Source: JAODBQ01 sp047602055
GTDB lineage: Bacteria; Actinomycetota; Acidimicrobiia; Acidimicrobiales; Ilumatobacteraceae
Length of the DNA stretch: 64,000 nucleotides
Direction of reading: 5' to 3'
Assembly: GCA_047602055.1 (NCBI GenBank)
Contig: JASGIG010000001.1
Coordinates: forward strand, 744,001 to 808,000
Below are positions 16,494 through 26,745 of this stretch, piece after piece (the first letter of the stretch is position 1; each line of letters starts with the position of its first letter). The position numbers were made by a program, and so were the translations under genes. The notes beneath the pieces were generated by a model. It was given only the letters and a program-made list of their open reading frames with translations. It did no database searches and was not told the origin of the DNA.

Positions 16494-16969
16494 ACCTCTT
16501 GGGCTTTGGCGTAGACGCCCTGGTTGTGGCTGAACTCGATCATGTTGCCGTCAGGGTCGCGCAGCGCGCAGATGTAGCCGATCGGGTCGGGCATGTCACG
16601 CGGCGCCCACGACAGGCAGCCCTCGGCCTCGCCGCGGGCTGCCACCTCGTCGACCTCGGCGCGCGACGCCATCTCGAAGCCGATGTGGGCGAACGGCGCC
16701 ATGGTCGTCTGCGGCGGGCCGTCCTTGTCCCTGTCGAACGCGGCGAGCACGAGGATGAACGGGTTCTCGCCCTGGTCGGGGTGGCCGAGCCAGGCGCCCT
16801 GGCCGTCGGCGTCGGTGCGCCGGTCGAGCAGTTGCAGCGGGGTGAACCGCTCGTACCAGTCGATCGTCCGGTCGATGTCGGTGCACGGCAGGGCGATGTG
16901 CGTCCACCGCGTGGAGCGCGGGCCGACCTGGTGTGCCGCGCCCGTCGACGTCGATTGCTGCTGAGTCAT
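16484..16969 (-). CDS. VOC-family (glyoxalase-like) protein
   Basis: A 161-residue vicinal-oxygen-chelate protein. Two beta-alpha-beta-beta-beta modules are visible: WTHIALPCTDIDRTIDWYERFTPLQLLDRR and FAHIGFEMASRAEVDEVAARGEAEGCL ... CALRDPDGNMIEFSHNQG. Metal ligands may be His in WTHIA, His in FAHIGFE and Glu in MIEFSH. The ATG at 16969 has GGAGGT 6 bases upstream. First gene of the VOC-NTF2-AKR operon. It may be a lyase or dioxygenase on a small aldehyde or aromatic; substrate unknown. Confidence 0.86.
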   Translation of the reverse strand: MTQQQSTSTGAAHQVGPRSTRWTHIALPCTDIDRTIDWYERFTPLQLLDRRTDADGQGAWLGHPDQGENPFILVLAAFDRDKDGPPQTTMAPFAHIGFEMASRAEVDEVAARGEAEGCLSWAPRDMPDPIGYICALRDPDGNMIEFSHNQGVYAKAQEVWG

Positions 16970-17022
16970 CGGAGACCTCCGGAGGGGACGCATCGAGCGT
17001 ACTCGTGCCCGGGCGCGACGGC

Positions 17023-17066
17023 GGCCCGGTCCGTTGCCCTGACGGGAGAAGGGCCCGGACCGGGCC
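17023..17066. terminator. Strong stem-loop downstream of the dnaK operon
   Basis: GGCCCGGTCCG (17023-17033) pairs with CGGACCGGGCC (17056-17066); the loop holds an inner GCCCT/AGGGC stem. It lies between hspR and the VOC gene. Confidence 0.75.
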
Positions 17067-17093
17067 TGCCGATCGTCATGCTATCCGTTCGGC

Positions 17094-17116
17094 GCGCGGC
17101 ACGCAGCGTGCCGCGC
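17094..17116 (-). terminator. Hairpin abutting the hspR stop codon
   Basis: GCGCGGCACG (17094-17103), 3-nt loop CAG, CGTGCCGCGC (17107-17116): a perfect 10-bp stem beginning at the base next to the hspR stop. With the stem at 17023 it forms a tandem end to the operon. Confidence 0.75.
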
Positions 17117-17509
17117 TCACCGCGGTGCGTTGCGAAGCGGCCCGCCGCCGAACAGGCTGACCTCCTGGCGCAGGGGGACCAGGTCACGCCGCGGCGGGCG
17201 GGCCGCGGCATCGGCGACGGCCGCCGCCGCCGTGGTACGCAGCTGCTCGTTCTCGGCGCGCAGTCGGCGGACCTCCTCCTCCAGCTCCATCACACGGCGG
17301 ATGCCCTCGAGGTTCATGCCCTCGCCGGCCAGCTCGGCGATGCGCCGCAGGCGGTCGATGTCGACGTCGCTGTAGCGGCGGTTGCCGCCCTGGGTGCGCG
17401 CCGGTCGGACGAGCCCACGGCGCTCGTAGATCCGCAGCGTCTGCGGGTGCATGCCGGCCAGCTCGGCGGCGACGGAGATGACGTAGACGGCGTGGTTCGG
17501 GGAGCGCAT
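17117..17509 (-). CDS. hspR: HspR, MerR-family heat-shock repressor
   Basis: A 130-residue repressor. MerR-type winged helix: VYVISVAAELAGMHPQTLRIYERRGLVRPARTQGGNRRYSDVDIDRLRRIAELA (residues about 8-62), then a coiled-coil ELEEEVRRLRAENEQLR. HspR binds HAIR sites and represses dnaK operons, usually with DnaK as co-repressor. A perfect HAIR site lies upstream of dnaK at 21318. It is the last gene of dnaK-grpE-dnaJ-hspR, 11 bases after dnaJ, the usual actinobacterial order. Confidence 0.95.
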   Translation of the reverse strand: MRSPNHAVYVISVAAELAGMHPQTLRIYERRGLVRPARTQGGNRRYSDVDIDRLRRIAELAGEGMNLEGIRRVMELEEEVRRLRAENEQLRTTAAAAVADAAARPPRRDLVPLRQEVSLFGGGPLRNAPR

Positions 17510-17520
17510 GACGAGACTCC

Positions 17521-18682
17521 TCAGCGCCCCGCCGCGTTGAACAGGCCGTCGCGCGGTGAACCGGTGGTGGCCGCGGCCAGCGACTCCACCGCCCGGCGCT
17601 GCTCGGCGGTGAGGTCGGTGGGGACCTGGACGTCGACGGTGACGATCAGGTCGCCCTGCGCCGAGCCGCGGGAACGACTCGTGTGGACGCCCTTGTGCCG
17701 GACCCGATGGCGCGAACCGCTCTGCGTGCCGGGCTTGAGGCGCAGCTTGACGGCCGCTCCGTCGAGCGTCGGCACCTCGACCACCGCTCCGAGCGCAGCC
17801 TCGGCGAACGTGATCGGCACCCGGACCGTGAGGTTGTCGCCGTCACGCCCGAAGATGCGGTCCGGCGTGACCCGGCACTCGACGTACAGGTCACCGACCG
17901 GGCCGCCGTTGCGCCCCGGGCCGCCACGGCCCTTGAGGCGGATCCGCTGCCCGTCGGCGACGCCGGCCGGGATGCGCACCTGCACCTCCCGGGGGCGGCG
18001 CTCGACGCCGGTTCCACGGCAGGTCGGGCACGGGTCCTCGACGATCACGCCGGTGCCATGGCAGTTGCGGCACGGCGACGAGAACGAGAAGAAGCCCTGG
18101 TTGTCGTCGACCACGCCGCGCCCACCGCACAGCGCGCAGACCTTCGGCTGCGTGCCGGGCCTGGCCCCGCTGCCGTGGCAGGTGCCGCACTGCCGCGTCG
18201 CTGGTGAGGTGCAGCGTGGTGGTGATGCCCTGGGCCGCGTCGGCGAAGTCGAGCGTCAGCGACGCCTCCAGATCGGCGCCGCGCTGCGGCCCGGCCGAAG
18301 CCGACGGGCCACCGCCCCGGCGCCCGCGCCCGAACATCTGCCCGAGCACGTCGCCGAGGCCGTCGGCGCCGATGTTGAAGTCGAACGTCTGCCCGCCGAA
18401 GCCGCCGGTCGGGTTGAACCCGCCACCCATCGGACCGCCCATCGGCCCGAGGGCGCGGACCTCGTCGTACTCCTTGCGCTTGGCCTCGTCGCCGAGCACG
18501 TCGTAGGCCGCGCTGACCTCCTTGAAGCGCTCCTCGGCGGCGGAGTCGCCGGGGTGCGTGTCGGGGTGGTTGTCGCGCGCGAGCTTGCGGTAGGCCTTGG
18601 TGATCTCCTTCGGCGTGGCGTCCTTCGACACGCCGAGGGTCTGGTAGTAGTCCTTCTCGAACCACTCGCGCTGGGCGGCCAT
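17521..18682 (-). CDS. dnaJ: DnaJ co-chaperone (one frameshift)
   Basis: Hsp40 partner of DnaK. J domain DYYQTLGVSKDATPKEITKAYRKLARDNHPDTHPGD with HPD, then a Gly-rich region (GPMGGPMGGGFNPTGGFGG). The zinc region CGTCHGSG, CALCGGRG, CRNCHGTG, CPTCRGTG follows, then the C-terminal peptide-binding domain (GDLYVECRVTPDRIFGRDGDNLTV). One inserted base near 18195, just before the first zinc motif, splits it into two frames overlapping at 17891-18114. The corrected protein is about 386 residues. All four zinc motifs are intact after correction, so this is most likely a sequencing error. The start at 18682 is 3 bases after the grpE stop. Confidence 0.93.
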
Positions 18683-18685
18683 GGG

Positions 18686-19270
18686 TCAGCCTCGAACCTT
18701 GACCATCGCCGGGCGCAGGACCTTGCCCTTCCACGTGTAGCCGGTGCGCAGCACCTCGCTCACCACGGGCTCGGCGCCCTCGCCGGGCTCGTGGAGCACC
18801 GCATCGGCGACGGCGGGATCGAACGGCTGCTCGTGGAGGTTCAGCGCCTCCAGTCCCTGCTTGCGCAGCTCGCCGAGCAGCAGGTTGAACAACGGCTCGA
18901 CCTCGGCGGGATGCTGGACGAACGCCGCTTCGCAGGCGTCGAGCACCGGCAGTAGCGCCTCGGCCAGCTTGCCGGTGGCCCGGGCCACGTCGTCGGCATG
19001 CTGGCTGGCGACGCGCTTGCGGTAGTTCTCGAAGTCGGCCTGCAGCCGCAGGGCGATGTCCTTGTAGGAGTCACGCTCCTCCAAGAGCGCGGCCACGTCG
19101 ACCTCGACGGCCTCGGCCGCGGTGTCGATCTGCTCGTCGGTGACAGAGGCGCCGGCGCCGCCCGCCTTCTCGGTGGGCGGCGCCTCGACACCATCCATGT
19201 CGATGGGTGCCGGCCCACCGGCACCGGTGTCCACGACGCCGTCGTCGTCGTCAGGGTGTCGATCGGTCAT
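18686..19270 (-). CDS. grpE: GrpE nucleotide exchange factor
   Basis: A 194-residue cytoplasmic co-chaperone that releases ADP from DnaK. An acidic, disordered N-terminus (DDDDGVVDTGAGG) is followed by the long helix ALLEERDSYKDIALRLQADFENYRKRVASQ, the four-helix part LPVLDACEAAFVQ, and the beta wing with TGYTWKGKVLRPAMVKV. The ATG at 19270 has GGAG 6 bases upstream. Separated from dnaK by 102 bp that contain a small GC stem-loop. Confidence 0.95.
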   Translation of the reverse strand: MTDRHPDDDDGVVDTGAGGPAPIDMDGVEAPPTEKAGGAGASVTDEQIDTAAEAVEVDVAALLEERDSYKDIALRLQADFENYRKRVASQHADDVARATGKLAEALLPVLDACEAAFVQHPAEVEPLFNLLLGELRKQGLEALNLHEQPFDPAVADAVLHEPGEGAEPVVSEVLRTGYTWKGKVLRPAMVKVRG

Positions 19271-19330
19271 CGGGCACTCCGATGACCGGTCGACCGAGCG
19301 ACCGCCAGGGAGCCGGGCGACGATGGGGTG

Positions 19331-19347
19331 CGGGGGCGCAGCCCCCG
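19331..19347. other. Short GC-rich stem-loop between dnaK and grpE
   Basis: CGGGGGC-GCA-GCCCCCG, a perfect 7-bp stem with a 3-nt loop, 26 bases after the dnaK stop (minus strand). It may lower transcription or stabilise the dnaK message relative to grpE-dnaJ-hspR. Confidence 0.5.
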
Positions 19348-19372
19348 AGCATGAACGGTCATCAGCCGACCC

Positions 19373-21214
<1,842 letters not shown>

Positions 21215-21317
21215 GGTGCAGGTGCTCCTTGTTGGGGGATCTGGTTGCGCAGGGCTGCGCGTGTGCCACTCAGGCTAGCTCGCACCCCCCGAGAGCACAA
21301 CGGCATCGATCAGAAAA

Positions 21318-21338
21318 CTTGAGTGTATATCACTCAAG
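21318..21338. promoter_or_regulatory. HAIR operator (HspR binding site) of the dnaK operon
   Basis: CTTGAGT-N7-ACTCAAG with perfect arms (21318-21324 and 21332-21338), exactly the actinobacterial HAIR consensus. The stop codon of the upstream LuxR-type gene (21334-21336) lies inside the right arm. Confidence 0.95.
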
Positions 21339-23952
21339 TTGGGAGCGTGCCGGCAAGGCCGCCGCGACCGTTGACGCCGAGCTTGACGTACACCTTCTGC
21401 AGGTGGTTGTCGACGGTCCGCACCGACAGGAACAGGCGGTCGGCGATCTCCCTGCTGGACAGCCCGTCCGCGGCGAGCAGGGCGATCTCCCGCTCCCTGG
21501 CCGACAGCGGCACCACCGCATCGACGGGCATCGAGCCCGGGGTCCGCGCCCCCTGGCAGCGGGCCAGCAGAGACTCGGCGCGCTGGGTGGCCGCACCCGC
21601 GGCACGCGGGTCGCCGGCGCGCTGCCAACGCTCGGCGAGGGCCACCTCGGCCTCGGCGGCCATCAACGCCACGCCGAGGCCGGCAAGCGCTGCGGCAGCG
21701 GCGGCGAGCGGTTCGGGCGAGCGCACCGCACGGGCGCGGGCCAGGGCGACCAACGCGGCCGCGAGCGGACCGTCGACGGCATCAAGCCGGGCGAGCACGG
21801 CGGGATCCCAATCGGCGTCGCCGAGGCGCACCGCCTCGCCGACGAGCGAGACGGCCATCCACAGCTCGCCGTGGTCGAGGGCGACGCCGACCGCCTCGCG
21901 CAGCAGCGCCCGGCCCTCGGCCGGGCGGCCGACCGCGGACAGGCACCATGCCCGGCCGGCGGCCTCCTCGGCGGCGCCGAAGTGCAGCGCCGTCGGGGCG
22001 ACGCCGAGATCGGCCAGCGCGTGCACGGCCGCGGCGGGGTCGCCGAGCTGGCCGGCAACGGCGGCGAGGCCGGCCAGGGCGAGGCGCTGCAGCGGTCGCA
22101 GGTTGACCTCGACGCCGGCGTGGTGCGCCTCGTGGAACCACAGCCGGGCGTCGTGCAGGCGCCCCGCCCGCAGCGAGCTCTCGCCGAGCGCGGTGGCATG
22201 CAGCGAACGCATGAACGTCACCCGCTGCTGCTCGGCGGCGGCGTGCGCCCCGGCGAGACAGGCATCGGCCTCACCGAGATGGCCGAGAGCGACGAGCGCG
22301 ACGCCCTGGGTGAGCAGGTGGGTGCTCGGGTCGAGGAACGCGTTCGGGTCCGGCAGTGCCATCTGCACCTCGTAGGCGTGGGTGGACACATGAAGCGCCT
22401 CCTCGGCGCGGCCGAGCACGGTCAGCGCCGCGCCGCGGGCGGCCGCGCCGAGCATCAGCGCGTACGGCTCGTCGGGCAGCGGACCGAGCAACTCGAGGGC
22501 CCGCTCCGGATGCCCGGAGTACACGGCGACGTTGGCTTCAAGGATCCGCGCCGCGGCGCCCAACCCGGCGGCGGCGAGCGCCGGGCCCTGCTCGGTGATC
22601 GCCCGTTCGGCGGCGGCGCCGTCGCCGTGGCCCCACACCAGGTTGTTGACGCGCACCGCGAGGACCAGGAGGCGCAGACGGGTCGGCAGCGCCGGGTCGT
22701 CGAGTGCGGTGGCCGCCAGCGCCTCGGCGTCGTCGAGATGGCCCATCAGGAACAGGGCTTCGGCGAGCAGGTAGCGCGCCTCGTGGTTCGCCTCGACCTC
22801 CAGGGCGGCGCTTGCCAGGCGATGGGTGGACGGCAGATCGAGTGCGGCTCGGGCCAGGTAGGCCCCTGCGACGAGCGCATCGGGCGCGGTGGGCTCGCCG
22901 ACGTCCAGCCGCCACAGCGCGACGCGCAGCCCGTCGCCGCGCAGCGGCGCGGGACGGCCGGCGATCAGCTCGATCGCCCGGCGGACCTCGCGCCGGCGGG
23001 TGAACACGCCCATCGTGCCGCGCAGCACCTCGCCGTGCACCGGGTGCGACAGCCGCACCAGGTCGCGGGCGCCGTCGCGATCGACGGTGATCAGGCCGCG
23101 ATCCTCCAGCTCGGCGGCGTGGTCGAGCAGGCCGGCGCGGTCGAGGTCGTCGACGAGCAGTGGCTCGGCCACGGCGAGCAGTGACAGCGTCGCCGAGACG
23201 TCGGCGTCGAGGCCGCGGACGCGCTCAGCCACCAGCTCGGCGAGCCGAGCGTTGCGGCCGGCGTCGAAGCGCAGGTGGACGCTGTCGCCGGTGCGGCCCT
23301 CGGTGGTGGCCATCGCCCCGAGCAGCAGTTCGCGCAGGTACAGCGGGTTGCCTGCGGTGCGGTCCCACAGATCGGCCGCCGTCGACGCGTCGATCGTGCC
23401 GCCGACGACGTCGGCGGCGATCGCCGAGACGTCCGCGCTGGTCAGCGCACCGAGCACCAGCCGGCGCAGACCGACGGCGCGGATGACGGCGTCGACGGCC
23501 GGCGACAGCTCGCCGTCGTCGTGGGCGGTGCCGACCAGGAACAGCGCATCAGCGGCGTGGAGCTGGGTGATCAGCGACAGCGAGGCCTCGTCGAGCTGGT
23601 TGATGTCGTCGACGAACAGCACCTGGCGATCGCCGGGCGGGCACATCGCCCGAACCGCCTGGAACACGCGCAGCGGGTCGACGGAACCGGGCTGTTGGAG
23701 GACCTCGGTCGGCAGTAGGTGGACGATCGCCGAATACGGGACCGTGCGACCAGCGGGCGTGGCGACGAGCCGGCCGAGGGCTGCGCCGTCGGCAGCCGCG
23801 GCAGCGAGCACCTGCTCGGCCAGGCGGCTCTTGCCGATCCCGGCCGGCCCGACGAGGACGACGCCGCCGCACTGTGGATCGTCACGCAACGCGAGCAGCT
23901 CGCCGAGCACCGTGGCACGCCCGACGAAGGGCCAGGCGTGACGTTGCTGCAC
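21334..23952 (-). CDS. LuxR-family regulator with N-terminal AAA/NACHT-like ATPase (LAL type)
   Basis: A large regulator of about 872 residues. P-loop GPAGIGKSRLAEQVL (residues about 27-41), Walker B VLFVDDINQLDEASL, then WDRTAGNPLYLRELLLG. A long Ala/Leu-rich TPR-like middle follows. The C-terminal LuxR helix-turn-helix is LSAREREIALLAADGLSSREIADRLFLSVRTVDNHLQKVYVKLG. The GTG at 23952 (VQQRHAWPFVGR) is the first sensible start; upstream codons read through dispersed repeat R1, so the longer frame is an artefact. Such regulators sense an unknown ligand and activate operons. Its 3' end overlaps the HAIR site of dnaK. Confidence 0.9.
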   Translation of the reverse strand: MQQRHAWPFVGRATVLGELLALRDDPQCGGVVLVGPAGIGKSRLAEQVLAAAAADGAALGRLVATPAGRTVPYSAIVHLLPTEVLQQPGSVDPLRVFQAVRAMCPPGDRQVLFVDDINQLDEASLSLITQLHAADALFLVGTAHDDGELSPAVDAVIRAVGLRRLVLGALTSADVSAIAADVVGGTIDASTAADLWDRTAGNPLYLRELLLGAMATTEGRTGDSVHLRFDAGRNARLAELVAERVRGLDADVSATLSLLAVAEPLLVDDLDRAGLLDHAAELEDRGLITVDRDGARDLVRLSHPVHGEVLRGTMGVFTRRREVRRAIELIAGRPAPLRGDGLRVALWRLDVGEPTAPDALVAGAYLARAALDLPSTHRLASAALEVEANHEARYLLAEALFLMGHLDDAEALAATALDDPALPTRLRLLVLAVRVNNLVWGHGDGAAAERAITEQGPALAAAGLGAAARILEANVAVYSGHPERALELLGPLPDEPYALMLGAAARGAALTVLGRAEEALHVSTHAYEVQMALPDPNAFLDPSTHLLTQGVALVALGHLGEADACLAGAHAAAEQQRVTFMRSLHATALGESSLRAGRLHDARLWFHEAHHAGVEVNLRPLQRLALAGLAAVAGQLGDPAAAVHALADLGVAPTALHFGAAEEAAGRAWCLSAVGRPAEGRALLREAVGVALDHGELWMAVSLVGEAVRLGDADWDPAVLARLDAVDGPLAAALVALARARAVRSPEPLAAAAAALAGLGVALMAAEAEVALAERWQRAGDPRAAGAATQRAESLLARCQGARTPGSMPVDAVVPLSAREREIALLAADGLSSREIADRLFLSVRTVDNHLQKVYVKLGVNGRGGLAGTLPT

Positions 23953-24018
23953 GCGGGTCAGTCTGGCATCGCCACGCCACGCGACCCCGGGCCCAAACCC
24001 CGGGCACGCATCCCTGAC

Positions 24019-24102
24019 GCGGCGAGCGCCGAAGCACAGCGAACGCGGCAAGCACGGCAGGCGCAGGGAGGGGCTTTGCCCCGACCGGAGCACGAACCAG
24101 CG
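24019..24102 (-). repeat. 84-bp dispersed repeat R1, copy 3
   Basis: Same 84-bp length and conserved blocks as 3399 and 4234. The variable hairpin here is GGGGC-AAA-GCCCC, fully changed from copy 1 yet still perfectly paired. It lies in the gap between the LuxR-type gene start and the small gene at 24160. Confidence 0.85.
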
Positions 24103-24159
24103 CGGATGAGTAGCCATTGCTCAGGACGAGGTCGCTGGTCAGGACGATCGTGACCGGCG

Positions 24160-24453
24160 ATGAACGGGGGTGAGACGGTCACGGCCCGAGCGATCGTGGT
24201 GCAGATACGGCCCGGCGCGCCGGCCCGCGGCGACGCCGGCGAGGCGCCGCTGGCCACCTACCTGCTGGCGCTGACCGTGATGCTCGACGACGAGCCGCCG
24301 TTCCGCTGCCGCGTCAGCGCCACGCTGCCAGCCGCCCACCAGTGGCACGTCTGCGTCGGCACGCACGTGCCGGTGACCGTCACCCCGGGCCACGACGTCG
24401 TCGTCGACACGGCGGCGATCCGCCGGCTCTTCGACCTGTCCGAGCGCACCTGA
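24160..24453 (+). CDS. Small hypothetical protein
   Basis: A 97-residue protein with alternating hydrophobic strands (ARAIVVQIRP, TYLLALTVMLDDEPPFRCRVSATLP, HVCVGTHVPVTVTPGHDVVVDTAAIRRLFDL). It looks like a small beta-rich domain; I do not recognise the family. No signal peptide or membrane segment. The ATG at 24160 has no clear ribosome site, and a later GTG is possible. It precedes the serine hydrolase by 20 bases on the same strand, so they may be co-transcribed. Confidence 0.6.
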   Translation: MNGGETVTARAIVVQIRPGAPARGDAGEAPLATYLLALTVMLDDEPPFRCRVSATLPAAHQWHVCVGTHVPVTVTPGHDVVVDTAAIRRLFDLSERT

Positions 24454-24473
24454 CTTCGGTACGGTGCGCGGCC

Positions 24474-25703
24474 ATGAGTGGATGGGGCATCGAAGCGGAA
24501 CCGGGTGAGGTCGGGCTGGACGCCGGGCGGCTGGCCCGGATCGACCGGCACTTCCAGCGCTACGTCGACGACGGCCGGCTGCCCGGCTGGCTGATCTGCG
24601 TGGCCCGCCACGGCAAGGTCGTCCACCTGTCGACGGCCGGCCATCGCGACGTCGAGGCCGGCGCGCCGGTCGAGCTCGACACGATCTGGCGCGTCTACTC
24701 GATGACCAAGCCGATCACCGCCGTCGCCGCGCTGACGCTGTGGGAGCAGGGCGGCTTCGAGCTCAAGGACCCCGTCGCCAAGTACATCCCGGCGTTCGCC
24801 GACACCAAGGTGTGGCGCTCCGGCTCGTCGCAGCGGCCGGTGCTCGACCCGCAGGTCGAGGAGATGCAGGTGTGGCAGCTGTTCGCCCACACCGCCGGGC
24901 TGACGTACGGGTTCGTCTACGGGCACCCCGTCGACACGATGTACCGCCAGGCCGGCTTCGAGTGGGGCACGCCAGACACCGATCTGGCAGGTGTCTGCGA
25001 CGCCCTCGCCGGGCTGCCGCTGCTGTTCCAGCCGGGCACGGAGTGGTGCTACTCGATGGGCCTCGACGTGCTCGGCCGGGTGGTCGAGGTGATCAGCGGG
25101 CAGCGCTTCGACGAGTACCTGAAGGCCAACGTGCTCGACCCGCTCGGGATGACCGAGACGGCGTGGTCGGTCGCCGCCGCCGACGCCGGCCGGCTCGCCG
25201 CGCTGTACGTGCCGAACCCGGCCACCGGCCAGACGATGCGGATGGACGCGATGGGCCAGCAGGCGCTGGCCGAGCCGAAGGCCCACCTCGGCGGCGGCGG
25301 CCTGGTCAGCACGGCCCACGACTACCACCGCTTCGTCTCCATGCTGCGCGGCGGCGGCTCGCTCGACGGGGTGCGCGTGCTGGCGCCCGGCACCGTGCGC
25401 TACATGGCCAGCAACCACCTGCCGAACAACGCCGACCTCACCGCGTTCGGCCGCCCGCTGTTCGCCGAGACCGCGTTCGACGGCGTCGGCTTCGGCCTCG
25501 GGGTCAGCGTGACAATCGACCCGGTGAAGGCCAAGGTCCCCGGCTCCCCCGGCGAGTTCGCCTGGGGCGGCGCGGCGAGCACGGCGTTCTGGGTCGACCC
25601 TGTCGAGGACATGACGGTGATGTTCTTCACCCAGCTGCTGCCGTCGAGCACCCACCCGATCCGCACCCAGCTGAAGTCCCTCGTGTATCAAGCCATTGCG
25701 TGA
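24474..25703 (+). CDS. Serine hydrolase (class C beta-lactamase/esterase-like)
   Basis: A 409-residue enzyme of the beta-lactamase/DD-peptidase fold. Ser-x-x-Lys in VYSMTKPITAVAALTLWEQG, the Tyr motif in GTEWCYSMGLDVLG, and the third motif area in EFAWGGAASTAFWVDP. The HTAGLTYGF block is typical of EstB-like esterases. There is no clear signal peptide, which favours a cytoplasmic esterase or amidase over a wall enzyme. The ATG at 24474 was chosen because the family alignment begins at GEVGLDAGRLARI. Confidence 0.88.
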   Translation: MSGWGIEAEPGEVGLDAGRLARIDRHFQRYVDDGRLPGWLICVARHGKVVHLSTAGHRDVEAGAPVELDTIWRVYSMTKPITAVAALTLWEQGGFELKDPVAKYIPAFADTKVWRSGSSQRPVLDPQVEEMQVWQLFAHTAGLTYGFVYGHPVDTMYRQAGFEWGTPDTDLAGVCDALAGLPLLFQPGTEWCYSMGLDVLGRVVEVISGQRFDEYLKANVLDPLGMTETAWSVAAADAGRLAALYVPNPATGQTMRMDAMGQQALAEPKAHLGGGGLVSTAHDYHRFVSMLRGGGSLDGVRVLAPGTVRYMASNHLPNNADLTAFGRPLFAETAFDGVGFGLGVSVTIDPVKAKVPGSPGEFAWGGAASTAFWVDPVEDMTVMFFTQLLPSSTHPIRTQLKSLVYQAIA

Positions 25704-25743
25704 TCGTGCGCAGTGCGCTGCCGACGCATGCGCCATTGATCGG

Positions 25744-26604
25744 CTACTGAGCGACTGAGTAGTGGGCGATGAGCTCGCCGTAGGTCATCTCCTTCGCAAC
25801 AGGGGGCGGGGCCAGGTCGAGTGTCGAGGTGACCACCGTGCCGTCGTCGTAGAGGTCGACGAACGACATGCGGCTGGCCACCAACGCGTAGAATGTCGTC
25901 TCGCCGACCTGCAGCGCGTTGGCCATCGACGCCCCCGCCCAGACGGGCACGCCGCCGAGCACGCCGCTGCGGATGTCGTGGAGGTGACCGGACAGCACGA
26001 CGCGCACGTCGGTGCCACGCACCACGTCGGCGAGCGGACCGGGGTCACCGATCCCCGCCGCCTCGGCGCGGGTGTGGTCGCCGTTCAGCGGGCTGGTGAC
26101 GTCCGGCCAGTTCAGCGGCGGGTGGTGCAACGTCAGCACCGTGCCGCGCGGCGCCGGCTCGGCCAGCACGCCGCGCAGCCAGTCGAGCTGCGCTGGGGTG
26201 ACCTCGCCGTGGTGCCCTGACGAGGTCGAGTCGAGCATCACGATGCGCACGCCGTCGACCTCGGTGACGTAGTCGACCAGGTCGCCGGTCGGCTCGCCGC
26301 CCAGCAGGCCCGCACGGAACGCAGCGTGGTCGTCGTGGTTGCCGATGCCGAAGATCGCCGGGATGCCGAGCTGCTCGGCCACGGGATCGATGGCGGAGCG
26401 CATGCGCGCGTACGCAGCAGGCTGGCCGAGGTCGGCGAGATCGCCGGTGAACAGCAGCGCGCTGACCGGCGGATCGGACTCGGCAGCCGCGGCCAGACCG
26501 CGCTGCAGCTGGCCGAACGAGTCGATCGCGCCGTACAGCAGTCCCTCGTCGGGGATGTGCGTGTCGGTGAAGTGGGCAATGCGGTGGGTCAGCGTCATGG
26601 CCAT
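25744..26604 (-). CDS. Calcineurin-like metallophosphoesterase (CpdA-type)
   Basis: A 286-residue class III cyclic-nucleotide phosphodiesterase-like enzyme. Metal-binding blocks occur in order: HFTDTHI (DxH), FTGDLADLG (GDxxD), GIGNHDDH (GNHD/E), LTLHHPPL and LSGHLHDI (GHxH). Such proteins cut cAMP or related phosphodiesters with two metals. The ATG at 26604 has GAGGAG about 8 bases upstream. Divergent from the F420-type oxidoreductase at 26746. Confidence 0.9.
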   Translation of the reverse strand: MAMTLTHRIAHFTDTHIPDEGLLYGAIDSFGQLQRGLAAAAESDPPVSALLFTGDLADLGQPAAYARMRSAIDPVAEQLGIPAIFGIGNHDDHAAFRAGLLGGEPTGDLVDYVTEVDGVRIVMLDSTSSGHHGEVTPAQLDWLRGVLAEPAPRGTVLTLHHPPLNWPDVTSPLNGDHTRAEAAGIGDPGPLADVVRGTDVRVVLSGHLHDIRSGVLGGVPVWAGASMANALQVGETTFYALVASRMSFVDLYDDGTVVTSTLDLAPPPVAKEMTYGELIAHYSVAQ

Positions 26605-26702
26605 CGGGCGCGCTCCTCGTGGTTGGTGGTCGCACCGATCGTGCCAACTCCGCCACGCCCGTCCCGCACCGGACCGGACCGGACCGTCGACAGGGTGAGC
26701 CC

Positions 26703-26722
26703 GCGTCGTCCGTGCGGGCACG
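26703..26722. repeat. Single R2 repeat core (inverted)
   Basis: GCGTCGTCCGTGCGGGCACG, the reverse complement of the core tandemly repeated at 7448-7533, with one base change. Located 24 bp before the oxidoreductase start. Confidence 0.7.
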
Positions 26723-26745
26723 AGGACGTACGCGACGATGTCGCG

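Noticed and set aside
17891..18200. Programmed frameshifting in dnaJ
   Set aside because: No slippery site at the break, and similar indels occur in many unrelated genes, so sequence error is more likely.
21300..21345. CIRCE (HrcA) element
   Set aside because: The palindrome matches HAIR, not the CIRCE TTAGCACTC pattern, and hspR is in the operon.
23953..24118. Longer start for the LuxR-type regulator through the R1 repeat
   Set aside because: The extra N-terminal residues are a translation of repeat R1 and match no family; the GTG at 23952 is preferred.
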